DNA from: Anaerolineae bacterium
Lineage (GTDB): Bacteria; Chloroflexota; Anaerolineae; UBA4142; SHND01
Direction of reading: 5' to 3'
Assembly: GCA_021463195.1 (NCBI GenBank)
Contig: JAJTXZ010000020.1
Coordinates: 1-63,673, forward strand
Length of the DNA stretch: 63,673 bases
Position numbers and translations under genes: made by a program
The notes under the pieces: generated by a model
What the model saw: only the letters and a program-made list of their open reading frames with translations
What the model was told of the DNA's origin: nothing
Databases searched by the model: none
Shown: in pieces, positions 42,404 to 50,938 of the stretch
Layout: the number at the start of each line of letters is the position of its first letter
Position numbering within the stretch: position 1 is the stretch's first letter

Positions 42404-44791
42404 ATGTCGCGGTCACGACACAACGCGCTTTTATATCGAATCGCGGCGCTGGCGCTGCTTGCGCTCGCGTTTTTTTTGCGTGTCTATCGGCTGGGCGAAA
42501 AAAATATTTGGTGGGATGAAGGATGGACGGTGTGGATGGCGAAACACGATTTTGCGTGGATTGCGTTACGCACCGCCAGCGATGAACACCCCCCCCTGCA
42601 TTATTGGTTAATGAATATTTGGCAAACGGTGTTTGGCGCGGATGTTTTTACAGGGCGTTTTTTTTCGGTGATATTTGGCGCGCTGCTCGTCGCCATCATT
42701 TATCGGCTCGGCAAAGAGATTGGCGGCGCGCGGCTGGGTTTGCTCGCCGCGTTATTTTTAGCGCTGTCGCGTTTTCAAATTTGGTGGGCGCAGGATATAA
42801 AAAATTATACGCTGTCGGCGTTTTTCGCGTGGGTGAGCGTGTGGTGTGTATGGCAGATTACAGCGCGCAGACGGCCGACCGCAGACGGCAGGCGACAATT
42901 ATTATTTTGGCTTGGTTATATTCTCGCGACTTTTCTCGCGTTATTTTCGCATTACCTCGCGGCGCTGCTCGTGTTGGCGAACAATGTTTTTGTCGGCATC
43001 GTTTTGATTTCAAGCTGGCGGCGCGGCGAGAAAATTTTTCCGTCGCTGTTGAAATGGAGTCTCGCGCAAGTTGCGGTGGTAATTTTATTTTTGCCATGGC
43101 TGTGCCTTTATTTACAAAATGGCGCAACATGGAGCGCGGCGCCGACGTTTGATTTTGGATTGTTTCTGCGCCTCGCCGCAACCGTTCTCGCGTTAGGCGT
43201 AACCACGTATATTGAAAATTATACATTCATCGTTTTGGGAAGTTTGGCGATCGCGGCGTTGAGTGTGGGCTGGATGGCGCGGCGGCAGACGACAGCCGAC
43301 AGCTTAACGAGTCGCTCATCGTCCGTTGTCCGTCATTCGTCTCTGGCGTGGGCAACCCTCTACATGCTTTTTATCGCGTTCATTCCGCCTGCGCTGATTT
43401 ATCTGCTTTCGCTCACGCCCGCCGCCATCTTTGCGCCGAAAATTCAGGCGCGCTATTTGATGATGCTCACGCCCGCGCTGTCGCTGCTGCTCGCGCTCGG
43501 CGTTTTGTTCGTCGCGGAAAATACGCGCGGGCGCGTCGGAAAAATAGTTACCGTCGCGCTCGTGCTGTTCATCGTCGCCGCGCAAATTTTTACATTGCGC
43601 GATTATTTTCGAGAACGCATTTTGCGCGACGAGTATGCGACGCTTTCGCAAATGCTCAATAATTTTGCGTTCAGTGACGACGCGATTGTTTTGAACACCG
43701 ACCAAGAATATCCGACGTTTTTGTATTATCTCGAACGCGATTTTGATTGGATTGGCGTGCCGAACGGCGCGCCGGTGAATGCGGAAACCGTCGCGCGCAT
43801 CGCCGCGCAAACGGCGTCGCATAACGCGGTGTGGGTGGTCACGATTCCCGACGCGTTACAAAAAGATCCGCAGCGTTTGGTGGAACAAAAAATCGCGGAA
43901 CGTCTGCCAAAACAGTACGAACAAAACTTTGGCGACAAGCGTCTGACATTGTATGCCAGCGCGCAGCGCAACGTACAAGACGCGCCGCGCGAAAATTTTT
44001 CGCCGCTCGCCGCGCGCGACGCGGTTTTGGATGAACGCTTAAAATTGGTCGGCGTGGATTTGCCGCTTCGCGAAGCGTTCGGCGGCGATGTCGTGAGTGT
44101 CGTCACGTATTGGCAAGCGCAAGATTTGACGACCATCAATTTGTCATTGCAAAAACAAAATGGCGAAATCGTGGCGCGCGCGGCGATTCCGATTTCCATC
44201 GGGGCGCGCGAACGCGCGGAGGGCGCTTTGCAAATTCCGCCGGATGCGACGGGCGGCGAACTGCGCGTTATCGCGCAAGCGCGTTTGAATTCACTGCCGC
44301 TTGGCATAATTCAAGTTTTGCCGCGCGAAAATGCGCCGAGCAGCGCGGATGGGACGACGAGCCAAGCGCGCCGCGAACGCTTTGGCGAACATATTGCGTT
44401 GGTTGGCGTCAATCTCCCGACGCGAAATTTTCGCGCGGGCGAAAGCGTGCCGCTGACTTTGTTTTGGCAAGCGGACGCGCCATTGCAAACGAGCTACACA
44501 GTGTTTGCGCATTTGCTGGGGGAACAGTACAATCCCGCGCAAAATAATTTTTTGTGGGGACAGGTGGACCAAATTCCGGTGGAGGGCAGGTTTCCGACCA
44601 ACGCGTGGTCGCCACGCCAAATTATTGTGGACGCATATCAAATCAAACTCGATGAACGCGCGCCCGCGGGCGCGTATAAAATCGAAATCGGTTTATATGA
44701 CGCGAACGGAACGCGTTTGCGGGTGTTTGACGCGGACGGGAATGATTTGGGCGACGCGTTGATTGCGGGTGAAATCCAAGTTGGAAATTAG
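42404..44791 (+). CDS. GT39/ArnT-like membrane glycosyltransferase
   Basis: A 795-residue protein. About 11-12 helices occupy residues 8-410, with the first external loop NIWWDEGWTVW carrying the catalytic-type Asp-Glu pair, and EHPPLHYW after it (coded over a run of eight C near 42589). Two beta-rich external domains fill 500-795 (GVDLPLREAFGGDVVSVV and GVNLPTRNFRAGESVPLT are internal repeats). Heptamer repeats expand two cytoplasmic loops, at about residues 155-165 and 294-313. It likely transfers a lipid-linked sugar to an external acceptor. Confidence 0.85.
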   Translation: MSRSRHNALLYRIAALALLALAFFLRVYRLGEKNIWWDEGWTVWMAKHDFAWIALRTASDEHPPLHYWLMNIWQTVFGADVFTGRFFSVIFGALLVAIIYRLGKEIGGARLGLLAALFLALSRFQIWWAQDIKNYTLSAFFAWVSVWCVWQITARRRPTADGRRQLLFWLGYILATFLALFSHYLAALLVLANNVFVGIVLISSWRRGEKIFPSLLKWSLAQVAVVILFLPWLCLYLQNGATWSAAPTFDFGLFLRLAATVLALGVTTYIENYTFIVLGSLAIAALSVGWMARRQTTADSLTSRSSSVVRHSSLAWATLYMLFIAFIPPALIYLLSLTPAAIFAPKIQARYLMMLTPALSLLLALGVLFVAENTRGRVGKIVTVALVLFIVAAQIFTLRDYFRERILRDEYATLSQMLNNFAFSDDAIVLNTDQEYPTFLYYLERDFDWIGVPNGAPVNAETVARIAAQTASHNAVWVVTIPDALQKDPQRLVEQKIAERLPKQYEQNFGDKRLTLYASAQRNVQDAPRENFSPLAARDAVLDERLKLVGVDLPLREAFGGDVVSVVTYWQAQDLTTINLSLQKQNGEIVARAAIPISIGARERAEGALQIPPDATGGELRVIAQARLNSLPLGIIQVLPRENAPSSADGTTSQARRERFGEHIALVGVNLPTRNFRAGESVPLTLFWQADAPLQTSYTVFAHLLGEQYNPAQNNFLWGQVDQIPVEGRFPTNAWSPRQIIVDAYQIKLDERAPAGAYKIEIGLYDANGTRLRVFDADGNDLGDALIAGEIQVGN
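42868..42898 (+). repeat. Heptamer repeats in the GT39-like gene, site 1
   Basis: Units ACGGCCG, ACCGCAG, ACGGCAG and GCGACAA encode an Arg-rich loop (RRPTADGRRQ) between membrane helices. Confidence 0.65.
43285..43342 (+). repeat. Heptamer repeats in the GT39-like gene, site 2
   Basis: Units CAGACGA, CAGCCGA and CAGCTTA are followed after ACGAGTC by GCTCATC, GTCCGTT, GTCCGTC and ATTCGTC. They code for the hydrophilic loop RRQTTADSLTSRSSSVVRHS between two membrane helices. Confidence 0.7.
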
Positions 44792-44794
44792 AAT

Positions 44795-46000
44795 ATGAAC
44801 AAGTTTTACGTTTTTCTTTTTGGCGCGCTGCTCGCGCTTGTCGTCGCGTGCGGAAATTCCACGCTGTTAACGAATGTGAATCTCGAACCGTCGTTGATTT
44901 CGCCGCGTCCGGGCGCGCCGAATCGCGCGACGCTTATCACTTATTCGTTAGCGCGCGCGGCAAATGTAAGCGTTTATTTGCAAGACGCGCGCGGCAAATA
45001 TGTGCTGCGCGAAAATCAGCCGCGCGCGCCGGGCGATTTTGAAATTTTATTCGGCGGCTCGGTGGACAATCGAACGCTGAACGATGGGACGTATCAGATC
45101 GTCGTCACCGCGCAAGACGCGAACGGCGTGCGCGATGAAAAAACCGCCGCGCTGACCATCGTCAATGCCGACACCACTTTGCCCGAGTTACAAGCGTTCA
45201 CGGTATTTCCGCAAGAGTTCACGCCGAACCAAGACGGTCTCGACGACCGCGTGATTATTCGTTATTATTTGACGAAACCGGCGCGCGTGACGGTGTATCT
45301 CACCGACGGCAAAACGAAATTTCCGATTGACGAGAAAAAAGAGACGACGCTGTTGACCCAAGACAAATTGAGCGAAATCGGACCGCACGAGTACGATTAC
45401 GATGCGGGCATTGATCGCGGCGCGCCGCCTCCCCCCGACGGCGCTTACACCATCGTCGCGGAAGCGGTGGACGCGAATGGCAATATGGTCACAGAACAAG
45501 CGCCGCTTACGATTAAAGCTGGCGGCACGCCGCGCGCCGCCATCATCGGCAGCGCGGGCGATTTCAATCCGCGCGTCGTGCCATTGGGCGATACCTTGTA
45601 TTTCACAGTGACGGTGAAAAATGTCGGCGCCGCGCCGATTCGCACCAAGGGCCCCGAGCCGGGTTTTGTGTACAACACCAGTCAAAATTTTTCAACCATC
45701 GAACAATACGAAGAACCGGGCATCTGGCGGCTCGGCGTGGATTCCGAAGGCAATTCCATCGGACGGCAGTATCCTTATCGCTGGCAGTTGGGCATGAACG
45801 ACGAATTGACCAAGGTGGAACGCGACGGCAAAACGATTTATTATTTAATGCCGGGGCAGGTGGTGACAATTTCGGGCGGCATCAAAATCACCGACAAGCC
45901 GCCAAAAGTGGACCCGGCATATTGGTTCGGGCTGGTGCAAGAGCAAGTGCGGATTGTGGAAGACCATGTAGAGCCGACAAGAATCACAGTGGATTTTTAA
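44795..46000 (+). CDS. Lipoprotein with FlgD-like Ig repeats
   Basis: A 401-residue lipoprotein; the lipobox ALVVAC gives a lipidated Cys19. Two FlgD/Ig-like domains follow (about 40-125 and 130-240), each with the FlgD-type phrase DGTYQIVVTAQDANG or DGAYTIVAEAVDANG. The second opens with FTPNQDGLDD, common in surface-anchoring domains. A third beta domain fills 245-400. It ends the glycosylation gene run, starting 3 bp after the GT39-like stop, so it may be a glycan acceptor or an assembly partner; function unproven. Confidence 0.78.
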   Translation: MNKFYVFLFGALLALVVACGNSTLLTNVNLEPSLISPRPGAPNRATLITYSLARAANVSVYLQDARGKYVLRENQPRAPGDFEILFGGSVDNRTLNDGTYQIVVTAQDANGVRDEKTAALTIVNADTTLPELQAFTVFPQEFTPNQDGLDDRVIIRYYLTKPARVTVYLTDGKTKFPIDEKKETTLLTQDKLSEIGPHEYDYDAGIDRGAPPPPDGAYTIVAEAVDANGNMVTEQAPLTIKAGGTPRAAIIGSAGDFNPRVVPLGDTLYFTVTVKNVGAAPIRTKGPEPGFVYNTSQNFSTIEQYEEPGIWRLGVDSEGNSIGRQYPYRWQLGMNDELTKVERDGKTIYYLMPGQVVTISGGIKITDKPPKVDPAYWFGLVQEQVRIVEDHVEPTRITVDF

Positions 46001-46027
46001 AAGGTCGCAATTTGTTTGCGCAAAGCA

Positions 46028-46121
46028 TAGAGCGAATTCCTATTCGATGGAAGGGATAAAACCTTTCGGGTTTCGGAAACCCGAAAGGTTTGTCCCTTGA
46101 ACCCATCAGGAATCTGCTCTA
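46028..46121 (+). mobile_element. 94-bp MITE-like element (TAGAGCGAATTCCT ends), copy 2
   Basis: Ends TAGAGCGAATTCCT and AGGAATCTGCTCTA match at 12 of 14 positions. The inner stem is centred on GGGTTTCGGAAACCC. It is 94 bp long, like the copy at 8339, and lies downstream of the lipoprotein gene. No clear target duplication is visible. Confidence 0.75.
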
Positions 46122-46133
46122 GTATAACAAGAG

Positions 46134-46176
46134 GCGTAAAAAAAATCGGCGCAGCGCGCCGATTTTTTTTTTACGC
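46134..46176. terminator. Bidirectional terminator between convergent genes
   Basis: GCGTAAAAAAAATCGGCGC and its complement enclose a tiny loop, giving A and T runs on both sides. It serves the lipoprotein gene on the plus strand. It also overlaps the stop codon of the carboxypeptidase gene on the minus strand. Confidence 0.9.
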
Positions 46177-47697
46177 TTGGGGGATTGCGTCACGGATAAA
46201 TTTTTCCAAATCCGTTTTTAATTGCGCCAACGATGGCAAATGAACGTACATCATGTGTCCCGCTTCGTAATATGCCATCGAAATATTGTCGCGCAAACTC
46301 GCATCCAAGCCCAGATGATTAAAGGTGTATTCGGTCGCCAGATACGGCGTCGCCAAATCATAATAACCGTTCGCCACAAACACTTTTAGATACGGATTGG
46401 TGCTCATGGCTTTACGCAGCGTATCGGCGACATCCACATAGCGATTCTCGTGTTCGGCGAAACTCCACTGCGCATTCACTTTGAACGAAAGAATTTCGTA
46501 CGGCAAATCGCTTTCAAATTTCAATTCGCGGCGCGCATAATCGTAAAACGTCGCAGTATATGGGCCGAGAATATTACTCATGCTCGGATCGTTTTCGATG
46601 ACTTCGCCCGCCGCGTCGCGCTCGATCCCTTGAAAACGCGAATCGAGGCGTCCGACGGTGCGCCGCTGTTCGCGCAACAATTCTTTGACAAAGCGAAAAA
46701 TGTCAATCCGTAAATTCGCGCGTTCGATATAGTCGGGCGACAATCCCGTCAAGCGCGCGAGCGTTTGAACGATGCGCGCGCGTTCCTCGCCCGCGAGCGC
46801 GTCGCCTTTTATCAACGCGCTGGCGTAATCATTCAACGCGAATTGTTCCGCCAATCGCAAGGTCGCGTGTAAATCGGTTTGCAATTCCGCGTCAAGTTTT
46901 TTGTGATACCACGCCGTTGCGGTATAGGTGGGCAAAAATAAAATATACGGCAAGTCATTGCCCGGATGAAAATCGGCGGTTGAAAAATTGAGAATCGAGG
47001 AAATGAGCATGATGCCGTTCAGGTACAAACCGTGCCGTTCTTGCAAATAGCCGCTCAACCCCGCCGCGCGCGTCGTGCCGTAACTTTCGCCGATCAAAAA
47101 TTTCGGCGAAAGCCAACGATTGTAACGCGTGGTGTACAAGCGAATGAAATCACCGACCGATTCAATGTCTTTTTTAAAGGTGTGAAATTCTTTTGATTTT
47201 TCGCCGCTCGTCGCGCGGCTATACCCCGTGCCAACGGGGTCAATAAAAACCAAATCGCTCACATCGAGCAGCGAATATTCGTTATCCACAAGTTGGTATG
47301 GCGGCGGCGGCAAAGCGCCAAGATCCGTCATCGCGGCGCGACGCGGACCCAAGACGCCGAGATGCAGCCACACTGATGACGAGCCGGGACCGCCATTGAA
47401 CGAAAACGTGATGGGACGCGTGCGGAGGGGGGGCGCAACGACACCCGGGTCAGCCACGGAACCGGGTTCCGTGGCTACCCTTTCATCGCGCGTGTACGCG
47501 ATAAAGAAAAACGACGCTTTGGCTTTTTCGCCTTCGGACGCGCCATCTTTTTCGGATTCCTGTCTCAACACCATCGTGCCGGTCGTCACCGTATACGCAA
47601 TCGCGACGCCATTCAAGGTGATGCTGTGCTGCGTAACGACAAGTTGGTCGAGTTCAGCTTTTGCGGGCGCTTCAGTTTCTGTTTGCTCTTTAGCCAT
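46171..47697 (-). CDS. S10-family serine carboxypeptidase-like protein
   Basis: A 508-residue alpha/beta hydrolase of peptidase family S10. Oxyanion motif NGGPGSSS lies at about 101-108, the nucleophile is S205 in GESYG, and the acid and base are D447 (NGYYDLATP) and H481 (YEAGHMMYVH). No signal peptide is visible, so it seems cytoplasmic. Residues about 74-90 (VATEPGSVADPG) are extra relative to the family and come from a palindromic insert. The natural substrate is unknown. Confidence 0.9.
   Translation of the reverse strand: MAKEQTETEAPAKAELDQLVVTQHSITLNGVAIAYTVTTGTMVLRQESEKDGASEGEKAKASFFFIAYTRDERVATEPGSVADPGVVAPPLRTRPITFSFNGGPGSSSVWLHLGVLGPRRAAMTDLGALPPPPYQLVDNEYSLLDVSDLVFIDPVGTGYSRATSGEKSKEFHTFKKDIESVGDFIRLYTTRYNRWLSPKFLIGESYGTTRAAGLSGYLQERHGLYLNGIMLISSILNFSTADFHPGNDLPYILFLPTYTATAWYHKKLDAELQTDLHATLRLAEQFALNDYASALIKGDALAGEERARIVQTLARLTGLSPDYIERANLRIDIFRFVKELLREQRRTVGRLDSRFQGIERDAAGEVIENDPSMSNILGPYTATFYDYARRELKFESDLPYEILSFKVNAQWSFAEHENRYVDVADTLRKAMSTNPYLKVFVANGYYDLATPYLATEYTFNHLGLDASLRDNISMAYYEAGHMMYVHLPSLAQLKTDLEKFIRDAIPQA
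47447..47480 (-). repeat. 34-bp palindrome inserted in frame in the carboxypeptidase gene
   Basis: Arms GGGT-AGCCACGGAACC and GGTTCCGTGGCT-ACCC with a one-base loop. It codes for VATEPGSVADP, placed between IAYTRDER and RPITFSFNGG, where the family normally has a short turn. Length is the same as the palindrome at 40907. Confidence 0.75.
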
Positions 47698-47723
47698 AAT
47701 TTTCGCTCCGTTTCAAATTATGA

Positions 47724-47807
47724 ACTCACGTTACGCGCATTCGCTAAAAAATAGCGCGCAAACGCGCGGCAAATTTGAAAGTTGCCGCGTTATGGCGTAA
47801 CATCAGT
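47724..47807 (+). mobile_element. Approximately 80-bp MITE-like element, copy C
   Basis: Best preserved copy: ACTCACGTTACGC at the left, GCGTAACATCAGT at the right, with CTAAAAAATAGCGCGC and GGCAAATTTGAAAGTTGCC inside. An exact 5-bp direct repeat, TATGA (47719-47723 and 47808-47812), flanks it. It lies upstream of the carboxypeptidase gene. Confidence 0.85.
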
Positions 47808-47861
47808 TATGAAATATAAGTTTTATAAAATGCGTCAAATGTTTTGCGCGCGACGCGCCAT

Positions 47862-47963
47862 TTATTTTATTCGCGATTTGAAAAATCGCGGAACGCGCTT
47901 GCGCAATTCACGCTGGGGCGTATAGCCAAGCGAATCGAATTCGTCGCCGCACAGGCGCATCAT
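47862..47963 (-). CDS. Possible 33-residue protein coupled to xylulokinase
   Basis: An ATG at 47961-47963 (followed by a second ATG) overlaps the xylB stop as ATGATG. The 33-residue product is basic and opens MMRLCGDEFDSLGY, continuing TPQRELRKRVPRFF. I recognise no family. The overlap favours translation, but it could be the surviving end of a longer decayed gene. Confidence 0.4.
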   Translation of the reverse strand: MMRLCGDEFDSLGYTPQRELRKRVPRFFKSRIK

Positions 47964-49522
47964 GTCGCAAGCGCGCCTAGCCGTTCAAACTGCGTTTGCA
48001 GCGCGGGATACAACGCGCGATACACTTGATAATAGTCGTCATAGACTTGTACATCTTTTCCTTGTGTAGCCAAGTCTGTCACATGAATCGTGCGCGCGCA
48101 CGCGTCCTCGACGTTCGCGTACACGCCCGCGCCAACGCCCGCCAACAACGCCGCGCCGAACGCCGCGCCTTCGGTACGGAATCCGCTTTCCGGATTCCAA
48201 TTTACCAACGCGATTTCGGAATTGAAAACATTTGCGAGAATTTGCCGCCACAATTCACTGCGCGCCCCGCCGCCCGACGCGCGCACTTGCGAGATATTCA
48301 AACCCAACGCGCGCATCAACTCTAACGAATCGCGCAAACCATACGCGACGCCTTCCAACACCGCGCGCGCAAAATGTTCTTTGCGATGACGCAGCGTAAT
48401 TCCAAAAAACGCGCCGCGCGCGTGCGGGTCAGGATGCGGCGTGCGTTCGCCGGTGAGATACGGCAAAAAAATCAAGCCCTCGCAGCCCGCGTTCGCGCGC
48501 GCTGCCTTTTCCGTCAAAATTTCATACACGTCTTTGTTCTCGTCACGCTGTTCTTTAGCGTCCCTCGCTTCTCGTTTTTCTTGTTCGCCCAGCGCATCCC
48601 GAAACCAGCGAAAACTTCCTGCCGCCGAAAGCATCACGCCCATCAAATGCCATTTGTTCGGAACGGCGTGGCAGAACGCGTGCAGCAAACCATTCGGTTC
48701 CAAACGATACGAATCGCTTGAAGCAAACACAACACCCGAGGTGCCGAGCGTCGCGCTCACGATGCCCTCTTGCACGATGCCTGTGCCAACCGCTTGCGCC
48801 GCTTGGTCGCCGCCGCCGCCGACAACCGGCGTACCTTCCAACAATCCCGTTTCGTTCGCCGCGTCCGCAGAAATTTTCGCGCTGACAACGGACGATTCAA
48901 ATACATCGGGCAACCACGCGCGGGGAATTTCAATCGCTTTGAGCAGTTCATCCGACCAATTTCGTTGCGCCACATCGAGCAGCGCCGTGCCTGACGCGTC
49001 GGAAACTTCGGTGGCGTACGCGCCCGTCAATTTGTAGCGCAAATAATCTTTCGGCAAGAGAACATGCGCCGCGCGCGCGTACACCTGCGGTTCGTTTTCG
49101 CGCACCCACAAAATTTTTGGCGCAGTGAAACCGGGCAGTACGGGATTGCCAATCATTCGCAAAAGATTTTTCGTGCCGCCGACTTGGTCCGTAATTTCCG
49201 CGCATTGTTTCGCGGTGCGCTGGTCGTTCCACATGATGCACGGGCGCAGAACATTTCCTTCCGCATCGAGCAACACCAGCCCGTGCATTTGCCCCGTGAG
49301 ACCGATGCCCGCGATTTCGCGCGCGGGAATTTTTTCCAGCACGCGGCGAATCACCTTTACGCACGCGCGCCACCAATCGGCAGGATTTTGTTCCGCCCAC
49401 AGCGGACGCGGCGTAAAAAATTCGTACTCGTCGCTCGCGATCGCGACAACGCTGCCGCGTTCGTCAATGACCAACGCTTTCGTTGCGGTGGTGCTGACAT
49501 CAATGCCGAGGAGATAGGACAT
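47960..49522 (-). CDS. xylB: Xylulokinase-like FGGY carbohydrate kinase
   Basis: A 520-residue FGGY-family kinase. Residues 1-20 hold the phosphate motif GIDVSTTATKALVID, GLTGQMHGLVLLD lies near 73-85, substrate residues in MWNDQRTAKQ, and the C-domain GGGGDQAAQAVGTGIV and ASGGGARSELWRQI motifs complete the fold. It phosphorylates xylulose in the best-known branch; related pentulose or hexulose substrates are possible. The TIM-barrel isomerase-like gene at 54974 could supply a ketose. A small open frame overlaps its stop. Confidence 0.9.
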   Translation of the reverse strand: MSYLLGIDVSTTATKALVIDERGSVVAIASDEYEFFTPRPLWAEQNPADWWRACVKVIRRVLEKIPAREIAGIGLTGQMHGLVLLDAEGNVLRPCIMWNDQRTAKQCAEITDQVGGTKNLLRMIGNPVLPGFTAPKILWVRENEPQVYARAAHVLLPKDYLRYKLTGAYATEVSDASGTALLDVAQRNWSDELLKAIEIPRAWLPDVFESSVVSAKISADAANETGLLEGTPVVGGGGDQAAQAVGTGIVQEGIVSATLGTSGVVFASSDSYRLEPNGLLHAFCHAVPNKWHLMGVMLSAAGSFRWFRDALGEQEKREARDAKEQRDENKDVYEILTEKAARANAGCEGLIFLPYLTGERTPHPDPHARGAFFGITLRHRKEHFARAVLEGVAYGLRDSLELMRALGLNISQVRASGGGARSELWRQILANVFNSEIALVNWNPESGFRTEGAAFGAALLAGVGAGVYANVEDACARTIHVTDLATQGKDVQVYDDYYQVYRALYPALQTQFERLGALAT

Positions 49523-49565
49523 GGGAAAGGTGATAACGACGTATCAGCCGCGGTACCTCACATTC

Positions 49566-49641
49566 TTTGGACACAGATGTAACAGATAACACAGATTTTA
49601 GGTTTGATTCATCAGTGTTATCTGCGCAATCTGTGTCCAAA
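49566..49641. repeat. Dispersed inverted repeat with CACAGAT units
   Basis: TTTGGACACAGAT and ATCTGTGTCCAAA are perfect outer arms; ACAGATAACAC and GTGTTATCTG pair inside. The unit CACAGAT/AACAGAT recurs at 7-8 bp, so this may be another heptamer-type hairpin. It fills the space between convergent or adjacent 5' and 3' gene ends near 49.5-49.7 kb. Confidence 0.6.
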
Positions 49642-49688
49642 AGGTCAAATTGCAATGTACTGTGACTGGTTACGTCAAACGTAAAGAT

Positions 49689-50903
49689 TTATGGTTTCAA
49701 GCGCGCTTTCAAGCGCATGATGCGCTGGTACGATTCGTCAATGCGTTGTTCAGAAATTTTTCCGTCGCGCACAAGTTGTTTGATGACGCCAAATGCCCGC
49801 GCGCCAATGGTGGGGTCGTACGCCAAATTGTTCGCCAACGCGAGCATATCCACGCCCGCGTGGATTGCCAATTCGAGCGCTTGCTCAAATCCGTAATAGC
49901 GGCTAATCGCGCCCATCTGCATATCGTCGCTCATCACCACGCCGTCATAGCCGAGGTGTTGACGCAGGATGCCGGTGATGATTTTGCGCGAAAGCGTCGC
50001 GGGATATTGCGCGTCGAGGTTCGCATTGAAAATATGCGCGGTCATGATCGCGTCGGCGAGACCTGCGCGAATGAGTTCGCGATACGGTTCGAGTTCAAGC
50101 GCTTGCCACGTCGTCGTCACGTCAACGAAACCTAAATGCGAATCGCTTGCCGCGCTGCCGTGTCCGGGAAAATGTTTGAGCGTGGTGAGAACGTTTTGCG
50201 AATGATAGCCCTCAATCGTCGCGCGCGCGTGCGCGGTGACAATGCGCGGGTCGGCGGAAAAGCTGCGTTGATTTTTTCCGATGGCGGGGCTGTGGGGATT
50301 GAGGTTGACATCCACGACGGGCGCGAGGTTCAGATTGATTCCCAGGTCGCGCAAAATTTTTCCTTCCGCTTCCGCCGCCGCGCGCGTCAACGCGACATCA
50401 TTTTGCGCGCCATAAAATTCCTGCGATTGCGTCGGCGGAAAACCGAATCGCTCCGCGAGCCGCGAAACGGCGCCGCCCTCTTGATCAATTGTGATGAGCA
50501 GCGGCGTCTGCGCGAAAGCTTGTAACGACGCGTTCAACGCTTGCACTTGCGCGGGCGAAGCGATATTGCGCTCGAATTTTTTCAATTCGCCGTCATAACT
50601 AAAGAGAACCACCGCGCCGAGATTGCGTTCGCAAAGATCCTGAACAATCGCATCGTCGGCTTGCAATTCATAACCGCGAAAACCGAGCAAAAGCATCTGT
50701 CCGATTTTCGCGTCGAGCGTTATTTCGTTTGGAGTGGGCATAGTTGTTGACTTTGTTACCGTTGAGGTTGGCGTGTGCGCGGTCGCGTGCGGACTATTCG
50801 CGGTTGGCGCAGAAATTGGCGCGTTGTTTGCGCAGCTTGCGAGCGCGAGCAAAAAGGTTTGTCCGCCGAGCGCGAGAAGTTGGCGGCGCGAAAATGATGG
50901 CAT
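49689..50903 (-). CDS. Exported GH3 beta-N-acetylhexosaminidase-like protein (NagZ family)
   Basis: A 404-residue protein from ATG 50901-50903. SRRQLLALGG is a possible Tat signal, and LALASC a lipobox. A Ser/Thr linker leads to a GH3 TIM barrel with TIDQEGGAVSRL, the NagZ-type His-Asp dyad in KHFPGHG...DSH, and the nucleophile Asp in VMSDDMQMGAI. This group removes beta-N-acetylglucosamine from muropeptides or glycans. Location outside the membrane suggests cell-wall or glycan turnover. Confidence 0.9.
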   Translation of the reverse strand: MPSFSRRQLLALGGQTFLLALASCANNAPISAPTANSPHATAHTPTSTVTKSTTMPTPNEITLDAKIGQMLLLGFRGYELQADDAIVQDLCERNLGAVVLFSYDGELKKFERNIASPAQVQALNASLQAFAQTPLLITIDQEGGAVSRLAERFGFPPTQSQEFYGAQNDVALTRAAAEAEGKILRDLGINLNLAPVVDVNLNPHSPAIGKNQRSFSADPRIVTAHARATIEGYHSQNVLTTLKHFPGHGSAASDSHLGFVDVTTTWQALELEPYRELIRAGLADAIMTAHIFNANLDAQYPATLSRKIITGILRQHLGYDGVVMSDDMQMGAISRYYGFEQALELAIHAGVDMLALANNLAYDPTIGARAFGVIKQLVRDGKISEQRIDESYQRIMRLKARLKP

Positions 50904-50938
50904 TGCGCTATGATATAATTGTCGCAGCGAGGCGCAAA

